Shown: positions 1-8,042, numbered from the stretch's first letter. The stretch: DNA of 64,000 nt from Actinorhabdospora filicis (GCF_030269765.1 NZ_BSTX01000001.1:848106-912105); one strand, 5' to 3'. Program-made: numbers and translations. Notes: generated by a model not told the origin, from the sequence alone.

Positions 1-642
1 CGGGGAGGTGAACACGGGCATGCCGAGGATGGAGCCGATCTGTCCGCGCTGCACGGGCATGGCGTTGCCGAACTTCTCCGCCGAAATGAACTGAGGGTCG
101 GACAGGATGGCCTTGCGGCCAGCCGGGGACACGACCAGGCGCACGCCTTCGGTGATGCTGCGGGTCTGGAACTTCTCGTCAACGTCGAGCAGCACCGTCG
201 ACATGGCCGCGTCCGCCTTCAGCTCAACCGGTTTGTTCTCGCCGGTCGCCTTAAGCGCCTTGTTGATCTCAACGGCGGAGCGGGTCTCGGCCCGGTCAAC
301 TACGGCGTTCACGATCGGGGTAAGCACCTGCGAGGCGAACACGGACAGCTCCGTGGACTGCTCGATCGTGTCGAGGATGACCGACGACTCCGCGTGCACG
401 TCGAGCTTGACGGGGATCAGCTCTTCCTTGAGGCGGTTGGGCTTGATGTCCTCGCCGCGCGCAAGGTCGTTGGCCTTGAAGACGGACGGCTTGCGGACGT
501 ACACGGTGTCACCGGTACCCGCGCCGGACTGAGCCTCGCGGTACATCAGGTTCGGGAGCACGACGCGCTTGCGGATCGCGGTCAGGGTGGCGGCAACAAC
601 GTCGTTGATGCCGATCTGAGAGGGAGTGGTGGTAACAGACAT
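1..642 (-). CDS. Phage major capsid (coat) protein, P22-like, 3' end outside window
   Basis: This is the first 214 codons of a coat protein that continues past the left edge. The start is ATG at 642 (MSVTTTPSQIGINDVV), and the frame stays open to base 1. The pattern is that of P22 gp5-type coat proteins: an N-terminal arm, then a segment on asymmetric expression of the capsid ('MYREAQSGAGTGDTVYVRKP'), then a 'VKLDVHAESSVILDTIEQ' region followed by a long helix with 'VNAVVDRAETRSAVEIN'. P22-like coat proteins are usually about 300-430 residues, so roughly half is visible. It would form the icosahedral shell of the virion. The gene follows the probable scaffold gene on the same strand, the usual order. 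Family assignment is from sequence feel, not a search. Confidence 0.72.
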   Translation of the reverse strand, partial: MSVTTTPSQIGINDVVAATLTAIRKRVVLPNLMYREAQSGAGTGDTVYVRKPSVFKANDLARGEDIKPNRLKEELIPVKLDVHAESSVILDTIEQSTELSVFASQVLTPIVNAVVDRAETRSAVEINKALKATGENKPVELKADAAMSTVLLDVDEKFQTRSITEGVRLVVSPAGRKAILSDPQFISAEKFGNAMPVQRGQIGSILGMPVFTSP

Positions 643-818
643 TTGGTTCGGATTCCTTAGGTGTCAGAGAAAGTAGAGAGCGTGTTACATGCATGTCCGC
701 CCCGCAGGAGCGGCCTAAGGTGAGCCCACGGGGCTCTAACGAAGACGGCCCCCGACCCTCAGGGTCAGGAGCCATCGAATCGAGAAGGAGTGTCCACAGA
801 GGAACGGCCGGCTGCCGT

Positions 819-1352
819 TCACCACATGTGACGCTCGATCTCGGAAGCTTGGGAAACGTTGCCGTAGTAGGCAGGACCGCCAACAGGGCCAGCCCCGCTA
901 TGAAGGGCCTCGACAGGCTTGGTCAGAAGCGGGTTCCGGTGAGCCTCACCGATCACCTTGACCAGGGACACGGCGGCCTCGGTGGTCACCCCCTCGGGGA
1001 GTGCTGCGATCACGTCGTCAACCGTCACAGCGCCGTGCCTCGGAAGGACCTCGCTCAGTGCGTCCGTCATGGCGCGGGAGGCGTTGCCGGACTCAAGCTC
1101 AGCAATCCGGGCCTCAGCGTCACGAAGCCGGGTGCGGTACCTGGCAGCCTCACGGTTCGGGTTCTGCTCATCCTCGCCGGAGTCCTCCTCCGGGGCCGCT
1201 GAAACGGCCTCTGACGGCTCACCGGTCACCGGGGGAAGCCCAGTGGGGGCCGCGTCGTCCTGAGCGGTTTCCGCCTTGAACTTCTCTGCCTCCGCGATCG
1301 CGGCGGCCCGGAACTCTTCGACGGTCACAGGGTCAAACTCTTCGGTGGTCAT
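819..1352 (-). CDS. Probable phage scaffold protein
   Basis: A 177-residue acidic, helical protein. I chose ATG 1352 because GAGGAG sits about 8 bases upstream; an in-frame extension to 1547 has no comparable ribosome site. The N-terminal third is Glu/Ala/Pro-rich and low complexity, followed by a predicted coiled coil (RYRTRLRDAEARIAELES, around residues 70-90). The C-terminus has a conserved-looking 'GGPAYYGNVSQASEIERHMW'-type tail. This composition and its position just upstream of the coat gene fit scaffolding proteins, which template procapsid assembly and then leave. Sequence alone does not prove it; a capsid decoration protein is the alternative. Confidence 0.55.
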   Translation of the reverse strand: MTTEEFDPVTVEEFRAAAIAEAEKFKAETAQDDAAPTGLPPVTGEPSEAVSAAPEEDSGEDEQNPNREAARYRTRLRDAEARIAELESGNASRAMTDALSEVLPRHGAVTVDDVIAALPEGVTTEAAVSLVKVIGEAHRNPLLTKPVEALHSGAGPVGGPAYYGNVSQASEIERHMW

Positions 1353-1680
1353 GCTGGTGGTCTCCTCAATCAAGAACGTGCCAACGGAGCGGTAGAACTC
1401 CATGTCGTTGGTGGTCAGGGTCGGCATGGGGGGCCTACGTCGTTGGGCGGCGTAGGCCATCACCTCAGCGTCGGTAAGCGGCTGAGGCGTGTACGTGTAC
1501 GGCTCATAGGGCCTGTACTGGTTGGCGGTCACGACTTCCCGCCACATCGCCGAGGACGGTCCGCCAGCGCCTTAGGGCGGTGTGGCATCCGGAGCGGGCT
1601 CATGGTGCCCTCTCTCGGCTCCATCGGCTCATGGAAGGAGGAGCCGCGCCATTCATAGACGGGGGCTCCCGCCACCGTCG
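1353..1680. other. Stretch without a confident gene
   Basis: No start with a convincing ribosome site is visible here. The scaffold frame stays open upstream to 1547, so a longer scaffold form or a small extra phage gene is possible. The plus-strand open frames in this stretch look like antisense noise. Confidence 0.4.
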
Positions 1681-1896
1681 CTACTCGCACGAACACTGAC
1701 GGCTCTCCAGTTCGGCCCTAAGCTCACGGATCGTGTGGCGACGTCGAGCGCACTCCGAGCGGACGCGGGAAAGCTCAGCCCGGAGCGATTCAAGGTCAGC
1801 TTTCGTCGCAGCCCAGGAGCGCATGAAGCTGTCGGCAACGGCTCGGATGTTCTCATCTGGGATGAGAGACAGAGGGTTGGGGATGTTCTTATCCAT
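1681..1896 (-). CDS. Small coiled-coil phage protein, unknown function
   Basis: A 71-residue protein starting MDKNIPNPLSLIPDENI. The ATG at 1896 is preceded by GGAAG with 7 bases spacing; an in-frame ATG at 1914 would add six residues. The second half is a heptad-like helix (ADLESLRAELSRVRSECARR, then RELRAELES) and ends in a Cys-Ser-Cys-Glu tail. I do not recognise the family. It lies upstream of the scaffold gene on the same strand and may be co-transcribed with it. Less GC-rich codons than the host genes further right support a phage origin. Confidence 0.5.
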   Translation of the reverse strand: MDKNIPNPLSLIPDENIRAVADSFMRSWAATKADLESLRAELSRVRSECARRRHTIRELRAELESRQCSCE

Positions 1897-1948
1897 CTCG
1901 GATCTTCCAATCATCTCGATTACCGCCGTTGGTCGGCGGACAGTTAGG

Positions 1949-1978
1949 GGAGCCCCGTTATGAGCGGAACGGGGCTCC
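1949..1978. terminator. Hairpin in prophage intergenic DNA
   Basis: Perfect 11-bp inverted repeat GGAGCCCCGTT (1949-1959) and AACGGGGCTCC (1968-1978) with an 8-base loop. No T-run follows. It lies upstream of the small coiled-coil gene and could be a terminator or an RNA structure in a leader. Confidence 0.45.
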
Positions 1979-2083
1979 GTGAGGCGCTGCGACCGGGAAC
2001 CAAACCGGGAGCCGCACTCAAGCCCCGGGGAAGGAGAGAGAACCCGGGGAGCCTGTTAAATGGTTAAAGAGGGCATAGAGAAA

Positions 2084-2104
2084 CCCCCGACTCAAAGTCG
2101 GGGG
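2084..2104 (-). terminator. Rho-independent-like terminator
   Basis: Stem CCCCCGACT (2084-2092) and AGTCGGGGG (2096-2104) with a CAA loop. On the minus strand it is followed by TTTCTCT. It lies just downstream of the gene ending at 2177 and separates the early-type genes from the capsid genes. Confidence 0.6.
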
Positions 2105-2176
2105 GGCATCCCTAGGGAGCGGAGAGGAACCGGGGACCGCTTCGGCCGTACCCCTCCATACATAGGCTGATAAAGG

Positions 2177-2902
2177 CTACACAACCGCTCCGTTGACCGC
2201 ACGGACAGGCACATCAAGAATAGTGGAACGAGTCACAGTCTTTCCAACCTCAGCCGCATAGCAAGACACACCGTAGTCCGCTGCCGACTTCCCCGTATCC
2301 GGGTCCGTCACCTCATCCCATTCACCCCCGTCACCGGACCATTCCCACGGGTACAGCTCCACGCGCTGATCAGGAGTGAGCTTGTGGTCTGCCGGTTTGA
2401 ACACCCGCGCACCCGGAGGGGCCTTCACCTCCCGCTCGTGATCCCACTCGCCGGGGCTCCCCTGCCGGATGGTGAACGGACCAAGCCTCACGTCTGGCAA
2501 CTGGCGGTAGCCAACCTTGCGGACACCAGGACGGCGAGCCGCCCGACGGCGGCGAGCCTGCCTCGCCCGGAGCGCCTTGAAGCACTCCCGAGAGCTACAC
2601 ACCTCCCGATCCCTCCCAGGCCCCATAGCAGCCGTAGGCAGCCACGTAGCGGCCTCCGAGGGCTGAACACAGACCAGGGCCGTTAGCTCGTCACAGACCG
2701 GCTCACGGGGCGGCAGGAACACTCGGCAGATAACGCACACGACTGGCCGACCGTAAACACTCGGCGGGGCGGATACATATCCCGGAGGTCCGCCCCAGGG
2801 AGCAAGCTCCCCTATCTCGGAAACGTGCTCCACACTTTCGGCAACTTCCGCCGACTCCCAAAGGTCGGTGGCTTCCCACTCGTAATCCATGCCGTCGTAC
2901 AC
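2177..2902 (-). CDS. Phage protein with possible zinc-binding cysteines, unknown function
   Basis: A 241-residue protein. I chose GTG 2902 because GGAG lies 7 bases upstream; ATG 2890 is the alternative. The first 45 residues are acidic. A 'VVCVICRVFLPPREPVC' stretch (about residues 54-70) and a later 'EVCSSRECFKALRARQARRRRAA' stretch (about 100-122) supply two cysteine pairs followed by a very basic segment. That layout would suit a zinc knuckle with an RNA/DNA-binding tail. The C-terminal 100 residues are Trp/Asp-rich with no motif I know. It sits between the HTH pair and the capsid genes on the same strand. No function can be named. Confidence 0.5.
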   Translation of the reverse strand: MYDGMDYEWEATDLWESAEVAESVEHVSEIGELAPWGGPPGYVSAPPSVYGRPVVCVICRVFLPPREPVCDELTALVCVQPSEAATWLPTAAMGPGRDREVCSSRECFKALRARQARRRRAARRPGVRKVGYRQLPDVRLGPFTIRQGSPGEWDHEREVKAPPGARVFKPADHKLTPDQRVELYPWEWSGDGGEWDEVTDPDTGKSAADYGVSCYAAEVGKTVTRSTILDVPVRAVNGAVV

Positions 2903-3057
2903 GACGGTTCTCCTCTCTCACTCGGCGGAGACGTAGCCCCTTGGCGGAGTCTTCGACGGGCCTTAATCGACCCGCCGAGATCTCTCTTGGTTTGAACTCA
3001 CTTGGTTAAGCGGCCCTTGGTGGGGCCGCACTGGGTAAGAACACACTTGGTAGTGCG

Positions 3058-3498
3058 TCACCCTGACGCCCGTGCCCTCCTCTTGGCGTCCTCTAGGTCA
3101 TGGCCGTGACCATGGCGCGGGAGTGTCAGCCAATGGACGTCACAAGTCCCCTCGCCCGTTGAGGGCGAGGCCAGATAGAGCCACCCCTCTTCACGGCCGA
3201 AAGCGATAGCCCGCTGTACGGTCCGCCGAGAGTGCCCGGAGCACTCCGCAAGCAACACTTGAGAAGCACGCGCATCCCGGCCGGAATCGAACGTCGCAAA
3301 GAACGCCAGCGCCAGCAGAACGCCTTTGTAGTTCCCGGGGACCTCTGGACAGTTGAATAGCTCTCGCCGCCATTCGTACTCGACCACCGACCGGGGAGCC
3401 GGTTTAGTCTCCGCCTCTGCCTTGAGTTTCGGCTTGCAGGTACAGGAATCCAGCTCGAAAGGGTTGACGTTGCATTCGCGGGTGTGACCCCCGATCAT
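3058..3498 (-). CDS. Winged-helix/HTH phage protein
   Basis: A 146-residue protein starting MIGGHTRECNVNPFEL. ATG 3498 overlaps the stop of the upstream small gene as ATGA, implying translational coupling. Residues 15-40 contain 'CNVN...SCTCKP', a short cysteine cluster. Residues 55-115 (GNYKGVLLALAFFATFDSG, ASQVLLAECSGHSRRTVQRA) form a helix-turn-helix like those in HTH_36 / replication-initiator type phage proteins. It probably binds element DNA, either for replication or for control. The tail is His/Arg-rich. Family assignment is moderate. Confidence 0.55.
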   Translation of the reverse strand: MIGGHTRECNVNPFELDSCTCKPKLKAEAETKPAPRSVVEYEWRRELFNCPEVPGNYKGVLLALAFFATFDSGRDARASQVLLAECSGHSRRTVQRAIAFGREEGWLYLASPSTGEGTCDVHWLTLPRHGHGHDLEDAKRRARASG

Positions 3499-3662
3499 TT
3501 CGCCCAACCCCCGAAAGCGATCCGTTCCGCAAGTCGGATGTCTGCGGCGAGCTGCTGCCGGGCCTGGTGGCGCATCTTGCCCTCAAGCGTGCGCACGTAG
3601 CGGCGCGGCTGGTGTGTCGGCATGGTCGCCGGACTCCGGCGGGCCGTGGTCGTTGTGTTCAT
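3495..3662 (-). CDS. Small basic phage protein
   Basis: A 55-residue very basic protein (MNTTTTARRSPATMPTHQ...). ATG 3662 has GGTGGAG immediately upstream; an in-frame ATG at 3698 would add 12 residues but overlaps the operator-like palindrome. The stop overlaps the next gene's start by four bases (ATGA). The charge and length suggest a nucleic-acid-binding or regulatory peptide. No family recognised. Confidence 0.4.
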   Translation of the reverse strand: MNTTTTARRSPATMPTHQPRRYVRTLEGKMRHQARQQLAADIRLAERIAFGGWAK

Positions 3663-3678
3663 GGCTCCACCCTGGCGA

Positions 3679-3696
3679 GACACACCTAGGTCTGTC
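3679..3696. promoter_or_regulatory. Operator-like palindrome in divergent prophage promoter region
   Basis: An 18-bp near-perfect palindrome, GACA-n-ACCTAGGT-n-TGTC (one mismatched pair), sits in the 79-bp gap between the divergent genes starting at 3662 and 3742. A second CCTAGG core is at 3713-3718. A TTGACA-like -35 on the minus strand overlaps it. This is where a prophage switch operator would be expected; the binding protein is not proven. Confidence 0.4.
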
Positions 3697-3741
3697 AACC
3701 CGGGTGGGCTACCCTAGGCGTGGCCTGGTACGGTAGATCAC

Positions 3742-4314
3742 ATGGAAGAGATGACCGTGCACGTCAACCCGATGAACGGAGAGGTGAACGTCAAGCAGGC
3801 CATCGGCCCGTGGCAGGCGTGGCTTACGTGGTCTCAGGGGGCCGACCCTGGGCAGGGTCCGGCGTCCGTGTCGTTCCGTCTCCGCGAGGGCGAGACGGCC
3901 CCCGGCGGCCTGTCTTCGACGGTGCTCCGGCGGGTGGACTTCCAACGCGCCGGAGAGCTGTTCCGGAAGGCTCAGCCCAAGGCTGAGGGCATGACGGACA
4001 AACGCCGTCAGCGACACGCTGAGCGGCTGCAATGGCTACTCAAGGAAGGCGTCACGGACCGCTACCTAGCGTTGCTGGCTTTCGAGTATCAGCAGGCGGT
4101 AGCGCGGGGGAACCACGCCCCGACGCCGGAACTTGCCGACATGGCGGGGAAGCGCCCGGAGACGATCCGGGGCCACCTGAAGGAAGCCCGCCGACGGGAG
4201 TTGCTGACGACCGTCAAGGGCAAGGCGGGCGGAGCACGGACCGCGAAGACGGATGAGATCTTGCGCGGGTTCGATTGGGGCGCGATAGACCGCGCCATCC
4301 GAGCAAGCAAGTAA
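3742..4314 (+). CDS. Prophage HTH protein, probable regulator
   Basis: A 190-residue protein, ATG 3742. Residues 1-60 are beta-rich (MEEMTVHVNPMNGEVNV..., VSFRLREGE). Residues 85-165 are helical and contain a clear winged-HTH core: 'LLAFEYQQAVARGNHAPTPE', then LADMAGKRPETIRGHLKEARRR followed by a basic GKAGGART wing. It is the only rightward gene of the element, divergent from the small-gene pair and convergent with the integrase. That fits a repressor or excision/integration control protein. The specific role is inference. Confidence 0.55.
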   Translation: MEEMTVHVNPMNGEVNVKQAIGPWQAWLTWSQGADPGQGPASVSFRLREGETAPGGLSSTVLRRVDFQRAGELFRKAQPKAEGMTDKRRQRHAERLQWLLKEGVTDRYLALLAFEYQQAVARGNHAPTPELADMAGKRPETIRGHLKEARRRELLTTVKGKAGGARTAKTDEILRGFDWGAIDRAIRASK

Positions 4315-4320
4315 GGACGA

Positions 4321-4346
4321 CGGCCCCGGGAACATCCCCGGGGCCG
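4321..4346. terminator. Bidirectional terminator hairpin
   Basis: Perfect 10-bp stem CGGCCCCGGG (4321-4330) and CCCGGGGCCG (4337-4346) with a 6-base loop, between the convergent HTH gene and integrase gene. Confidence 0.65.
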
Positions 4347-4395
4347 CTTCGTGTCTCACGCCACTACCTCAGCCGGCGAATGGCGTAGATCACAT

Positions 4396-6147
4396 CTACG
4401 CAGGTAAGGCCGTGCGCTGGCGGATGCTTTCAGCGATCGAGGCCGCGATCTCCTCCGGCGTGCGGTCGTCGTCATCGGGGATGCCGTCCAGGTCGGATGC
4501 CCACTCGACCGGCTTGCCGGTGGCGATGACGTGGGGTAGTCCGTCCCGGATCTCCCATACGGGTTCGGCGGGTTCACCGGTGATGTTCATGGCGAGGATC
4601 GGCATCGTGTACGTGCCGGGCTGGTAGGTGGCAAGGACGTTCGGGTCTGAGTCGGCGAGCCAGTGCATGAGCCCTGTGTCGCTGGTGATGAGCCAAGCGG
4701 TGATGCCGACTTCCTTGATCTTCGCGCGGCGCTCATCCCACGACGGGTGAGCCTCCCACCATTCGCGGTACGTCACCGTGGAGAGGACGCGGCGGGGGCC
4801 GGGCCTGTAGGTCGTGGCCTGTTCGGCGAGGACGGTGAGGCGGGCCTCTACGGCCGTGATCTGCTTGTCGTACCTGGCTTTCACGATCTCGGGCTTACCG
4901 GCCGAGCGCTCCAGCAGGTCGTCTAGCTGCCGCTCAAGGTCGGCGATCTCCGCCGAGGGGTCAACCGTCGTCGGCTGCACGATCTCCGGCATGTGGTCAT
5001 CCCCGAAGTAGTCGAGGAACGTGGATTCGAACCGCTCCATGAGCCATGCCTCTTGGACCTGCCCCGACCAGCAGTAGCGCACCCCGCGTTTCCCAGTGGA
5101 GTTGTGACACTTGTACCGGCGGGGCTTGCCCGGTCCGGCCGCGCCGGTGGAGTTGACCGGCCCCCCACACTCGGGGCACTTCACCAGCCCCGACACGTTC
5201 GTAGCTACCTGTGTCTTGTCGCCGTAGGCGGTCTTGCGCTTGGCTACGGCCTCTTGCAGCTTGGCGAACCGTTCCATGCTGGTCAGCGGTTCGGCGAACT
5301 GGATCGGTAGGCCGTCCTCGCCCCGGATGACCGCCCCGTCGTGCATGAGCTGTCCGAGGACGGAGCGGCTGGCCAGCATCTCCCGCGTGGTCTTGGCATC
5401 CCACAAGGTGCCCTTGGGTTCCTTGCCTTGCAGGATCAGGGAACGGTCTGCGTTGGTGGGAATCTTCTTGCGGTTGAGCCACCTGGTGATGGCTCCGAAC
5501 GACCACGGCCCGCCGGTCTGGTCGGGGTGGTCACCGATGGCGTAGGCCATCGCCTCAAGCCGGTAGTCGGCCATCTCGTCATCGCGGACCAGGACGCGCC
5601 CCCGGTCGGCCCACACCGTCACCGGAGCCGTCTTGAAACCCATCGGCGGCGGACCGCCCCGCCAGCGTCCAAGCTCGCGGCCCTTGCGTCGGCCCTGCCG
5701 GATGTTGGCGGCAGTGGCGTCGGCGTAGTTGACCGACTGGACGTTTTCGATCGCCAGCAGCACCCGCGTAGACGGGTCGGTGGGGTCATAGACCCGCTCG
5801 CCCTGCGTGGTGACGAACAGCTTGCCCTGACGCTTGAAATGGTGCGTCAGCCAACCGGCGTCATCGTCCCTGCGGGACATCCGGTCGAGCTTGCGGCAGA
5901 TGGCCACGTCGTAAGCGGCCATACCCTCAGGGGTCGTCCACTTCCCCGCCTGAGGCCGGTCAAGGATGCTGATCTCCGTCGCCGAGGTGTTCGGGTCGGC
6001 GGCGACCCCCACCACCTCGATACCCAGCTTCGCGGCGAGGGCATGCCCGTCATCAATCTGCGCGTCAATGCTCGTGGACCCGGGTTCGGTGTCCGACTGA
6101 CGCGCGAAGATGACCCCCCGCTTCCCCCTGAGCTGCATAAACGTCAT
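4396..6147 (-). CDS. Large serine recombinase (prophage integrase)
   Basis: A 583-residue site-specific recombinase. ATG 6147 (MTFMQLRGKRGVIFARQSD) has GGGAGG 7 bases upstream, better than the in-frame ATG at 6204. The catalytic domain (about 1-150) has the nucleophile Ser18 in RQSD, the partner region SIDAQ and the LDRMSRRDDD active-site arginine motif. The recombinase domain (about 170-300) follows. Then comes the zinc ribbon (CPECGGPV near 365 and the later YKCH and RYCWSG cysteines), and a coiled coil near 430-480 typical of large serine integrases. It integrates or excises the element at att sites, one of which should lie just upstream at the host junction. Intact by inspection. Confidence 0.92.
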   Translation of the reverse strand: MTFMQLRGKRGVIFARQSDTEPGSTSIDAQIDDGHALAAKLGIEVVGVAADPNTSATEISILDRPQAGKWTTPEGMAAYDVAICRKLDRMSRRDDDAGWLTHHFKRQGKLFVTTQGERVYDPTDPSTRVLLAIENVQSVNYADATAANIRQGRRKGRELGRWRGGPPPMGFKTAPVTVWADRGRVLVRDDEMADYRLEAMAYAIGDHPDQTGGPWSFGAITRWLNRKKIPTNADRSLILQGKEPKGTLWDAKTTREMLASRSVLGQLMHDGAVIRGEDGLPIQFAEPLTSMERFAKLQEAVAKRKTAYGDKTQVATNVSGLVKCPECGGPVNSTGAAGPGKPRRYKCHNSTGKRGVRYCWSGQVQEAWLMERFESTFLDYFGDDHMPEIVQPTTVDPSAEIADLERQLDDLLERSAGKPEIVKARYDKQITAVEARLTVLAEQATTYRPGPRRVLSTVTYREWWEAHPSWDERRAKIKEVGITAWLITSDTGLMHWLADSDPNVLATYQPGTYTMPILAMNITGEPAEPVWEIRDGLPHVIATGKPVEWASDLDGIPDDDDRTPEEIAASIAESIRQRTALPA

Positions 6148-6244
6148 TCTGACGCCTCCCACCTTGGCTAGGTGGGGGAACCCCGACCACGGCACCACCC
6201 TCAAACTCCCCCTCTGCCCGTGGTTGCGCTGGTGGGAGCTTCTC
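6148..6244. other. Candidate attachment-site (att) half and element boundary
   Basis: Large serine integrases normally have attP beside the int gene. The DNA between the int start and the host gene end has an imperfect inverted repeat (CCACGGCACCACC near 6187-6199 against CGTGGTTGCGCTGGTGG near 6219-6235) around a central CT-rich core. Composition changes to host-like to the right. No direct repeat partner is inside the window, so the core cannot be fixed. Confidence 0.35.
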
Positions 6245-6271
6245 GCCTCGGCCGTTGGCCGGGGCGTTTTT
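6245..6271 (+). terminator. Rightward intrinsic terminator at the element-host junction
   Basis: Stem GCCTCGGCC (6245-6253) and GGCCGGGGC (6257-6265), loop GTT, followed by GTTTTT. The T-run is on the plus strand, yet no complete rightward gene ends here. It may belong to a host gene now on the far side of the inserted element, or act bidirectionally for the flavoprotein gene ending at 6292. Confidence 0.55.
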
Positions 6272-6291
6272 CGTTGACCGGGCGGGGTCTC

Positions 6292-7437
6292 TCACACCCG
6301 CACCTCGGCCGGCTCGCCCGCCTTCAGCCGCTCGCTGATCCCCCTGTGCAGCGCCGCCACCATCTTCGTCATCGCGTTCTTCGGGCCGCGTGCCGCCATC
6401 CGCATCTGCGTCTCGCTCTGCATCAGCGTGAGCGGTCCCGAGACCGACATGCTCCAGCGTGCCAGGCGGGAGGCTCGCTTCGCGCTCGCGCGGCGGCGCA
6501 GGGAGTACAGGCCGAGGGCGGTGCGGGGGTCGTCGCGGAGGGCGCGGCGCAGGACCCAGATGTCCTCCAGGGCCTGGTTGGTGCCGAGGGCCAGGGAGGG
6601 GGGCATGGCGTGGGCGGCGTCGCCGATCAGGACGCTGCGCCCGGCTCCCCAGATGCGGGCGATGTGGTGGCGGTGGTGGGCGTAGGGGCGGACGTCGGCG
6701 TCGCGGAGGGCGGTGAAGAGCTCCGGGACGGGTGCGGCCCAGTGCCCGTAGCGGGCTTCGAGGAGGGCGAGGGGGTCGCCGGGCGGTGCGGGCCAGGGGG
6801 CGTCCATGAACCACTGGGTGAGGCCGTTCCCGGCGGGGCTGAGGCCGAGATAGCCGTCGCGGCCGACGATCATCAGCGCGGTGCTGCCGAGGTCGACGGG
6901 GGACGGGATGAGTCCCTGCCAGCTGGCCACGCCGGTCTCCGGGCGGGGCGCGGGTCCCCAGAGCGCGGCCCGGACGGCCGAGCCGACGCCGTCGGCGCCG
7001 ATGAGGAGGTCGGCGGTGTGGGCGGCGCCGTCCTCGGTCGTCACTCGCACCTCTTTGCCGGTCTCCTCGACGGTGGCGACCCTGGCGCCGTAGTGGACGG
7101 GGGCCACGCCGTCGAGGAGTGTGGTGAGCAGGTCGCCGCGGGGGATGACCAGCGCGCCCGCGCCGAAGCGCGCCTCCATGTGCGTGACGTCGGCGGTGGC
7201 GACGACGCGTCCGGCGGCGGTGCGGGTCTCGACGGCGGTGATGCGCTGCCCGAGGCCGGTGAGGTCGGCGCCGAGTTCGTCCAGGATCAGCAGGCCGCCG
7301 GGCCAGAGGGTGATGGCGCCGCCGATGACGCGGGGCTCGGGCGAGCGCTCCAGGACGGTGACGTCGTGCCCGTCGGCGAGCAGCGCGCGGGCGGCGGCGG
7401 CTCCGGCGATGCCCGCTCCGGCGATGAGGATGCGCAT
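6292..7437 (-). CDS. FAD-dependent monooxygenase (PHBH/salicylate hydroxylase type)
   Basis: A 381-residue flavoprotein. ATG 7437 is preceded by GGAGG. The N-terminal Rossmann motif is MRILIAGAGIAGAAAARAL (GxGxxG, residues 7-12). The second FAD motif 'VLIGDAAHAMPPSLALGTN' (GD near residue 286) and the DG fingerprint LLIGADGVGSAVR are both present. Such enzymes hydroxylate aromatic substrates using NAD(P)H and O2 in the cytosol. Substrate unknown. The promoter carries a strong palindrome (7453-7469), so the gene is likely repressed by a TetR- or MarR-type protein, but no such gene is adjacent. It is the first host gene beside the integrated element. Confidence 0.88.
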   Translation of the reverse strand: MRILIAGAGIAGAAAARALLADGHDVTVLERSPEPRVIGGAITLWPGGLLILDELGADLTGLGQRITAVETRTAAGRVVATADVTHMEARFGAGALVIPRGDLLTTLLDGVAPVHYGARVATVEETGKEVRVTTEDGAAHTADLLIGADGVGSAVRAALWGPAPRPETGVASWQGLIPSPVDLGSTALMIVGRDGYLGLSPAGNGLTQWFMDAPWPAPPGDPLALLEARYGHWAAPVPELFTALRDADVRPYAHHRHHIARIWGAGRSVLIGDAAHAMPPSLALGTNQALEDIWVLRRALRDDPRTALGLYSLRRRASAKRASRLARWSMSVSGPLTLMQSETQMRMAARGPKNAMTKMVAALHRGISERLKAGEPAEVRV

Positions 7438-7452
7438 CGGACCTCCAGATGG

Positions 7453-7469
7453 TTCTACAATACGTAGAA
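7453..7469. promoter_or_regulatory. Operator of the FAD monooxygenase gene
   Basis: Perfect inverted repeat TTCTAC-N5-GTAGAA, 16 bp upstream of the start codon and overlapping a minus-strand TATTGT -10-like element. The geometry fits a dimeric repressor site. Confidence 0.55.
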
Positions 7470-7565
7470 TCAAGGTAGGCGCTCGGCCCCGGATCCTCAA
7501 TGGACAGTGATCGGCGTCGCTTCGGGGCTTCGCTCTCACGGCTCCGCCCGGTACAGTCTCGCCTT

Positions 7566-7952
7566 GTGAGCCTCCTTCACGCCGCCGCACCGGTCCCCCG
7601 GACCGCGCTTCGGCGTGCGCTGCTCACCGTCGCCGTCATCGCGGCGATGCTGCTGGGGATCTTCTGCGCCGAGCAGCTGGCGCTGGCCGCGGCGGGTCCG
7701 GACGCCGGTCGCGCGGCGGTGGCCATCGCGCCGCCCGGTGGTGGGGACGGGCCGTGCGCCCCGGCCGACCACGGGCCCGAGCAGGCCTCGCGCGGTGTGA
7801 GCACCGGCGCGGTCCAGCTGAGCGAGTTCTGCTCGCGCGCCTCGGCGCCGGTCCCGGCGATCGGCCCCGCGAAGACGGTCCGGTCTTCGCGTCCCGTGGT
7901 GGGCGCCGGTGTCTCCCGGCTGCTCGCCGAGCTCTGCGTCTGGCGGACGTAG
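7566..7952 (+). CDS. Small Cys-containing membrane-anchored protein, unknown function
   Basis: A 128-residue protein. I chose GTG 7566 (VSLLHAAAPVP) because a TACAGT -10 element ends 8 bases before it, giving an essentially leaderless mRNA; an in-frame ATG at 7500 lies upstream of that element. One membrane segment (ALLTVAVIAAMLLGIFCAE, about residues 19-37) is followed by a Pro/Gly/Ala-rich tail. The tail carries three more cysteines (GPCAP, EFCSR, ELCVW) that would lie outside the membrane. It precedes the DsbA/VKOR pair by 90 bases, so it could be a substrate or partner of that disulfide system. No family recognised. Confidence 0.45.
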   Translation: MSLLHAAAPVPRTALRRALLTVAVIAAMLLGIFCAEQLALAAAGPDAGRAAVAIAPPGGGDGPCAPADHGPEQASRGVSTGAVQLSEFCSRASAPVPAIGPAKTVRSSRPVVGAGVSRLLAELCVWRT

Positions 7953-8042
7953 GAGCCGAGCCCGGGTCGTCTCACGGCCCTTCGCCCGGTCTCCCGTCCC
8001 CGCGCGCCTTCGCGCGCCCACAGCCTTGAGCAGGGATCTCGC

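Noticed and set aside
643..818. Short hairpins such as GAGCCC-ACG-GGGCTC (722-736) between scaffold and coat genes
   Set aside because: Six-base stems without T-runs are common in GC-rich DNA, and the two genes are expected to be co-transcribed.
6148..6291. tRNA gene at the integration junction
   Set aside because: No T-arm, CCA end or cloverleaf could be drawn on either strand, and large serine integrases often do not use tRNA genes.
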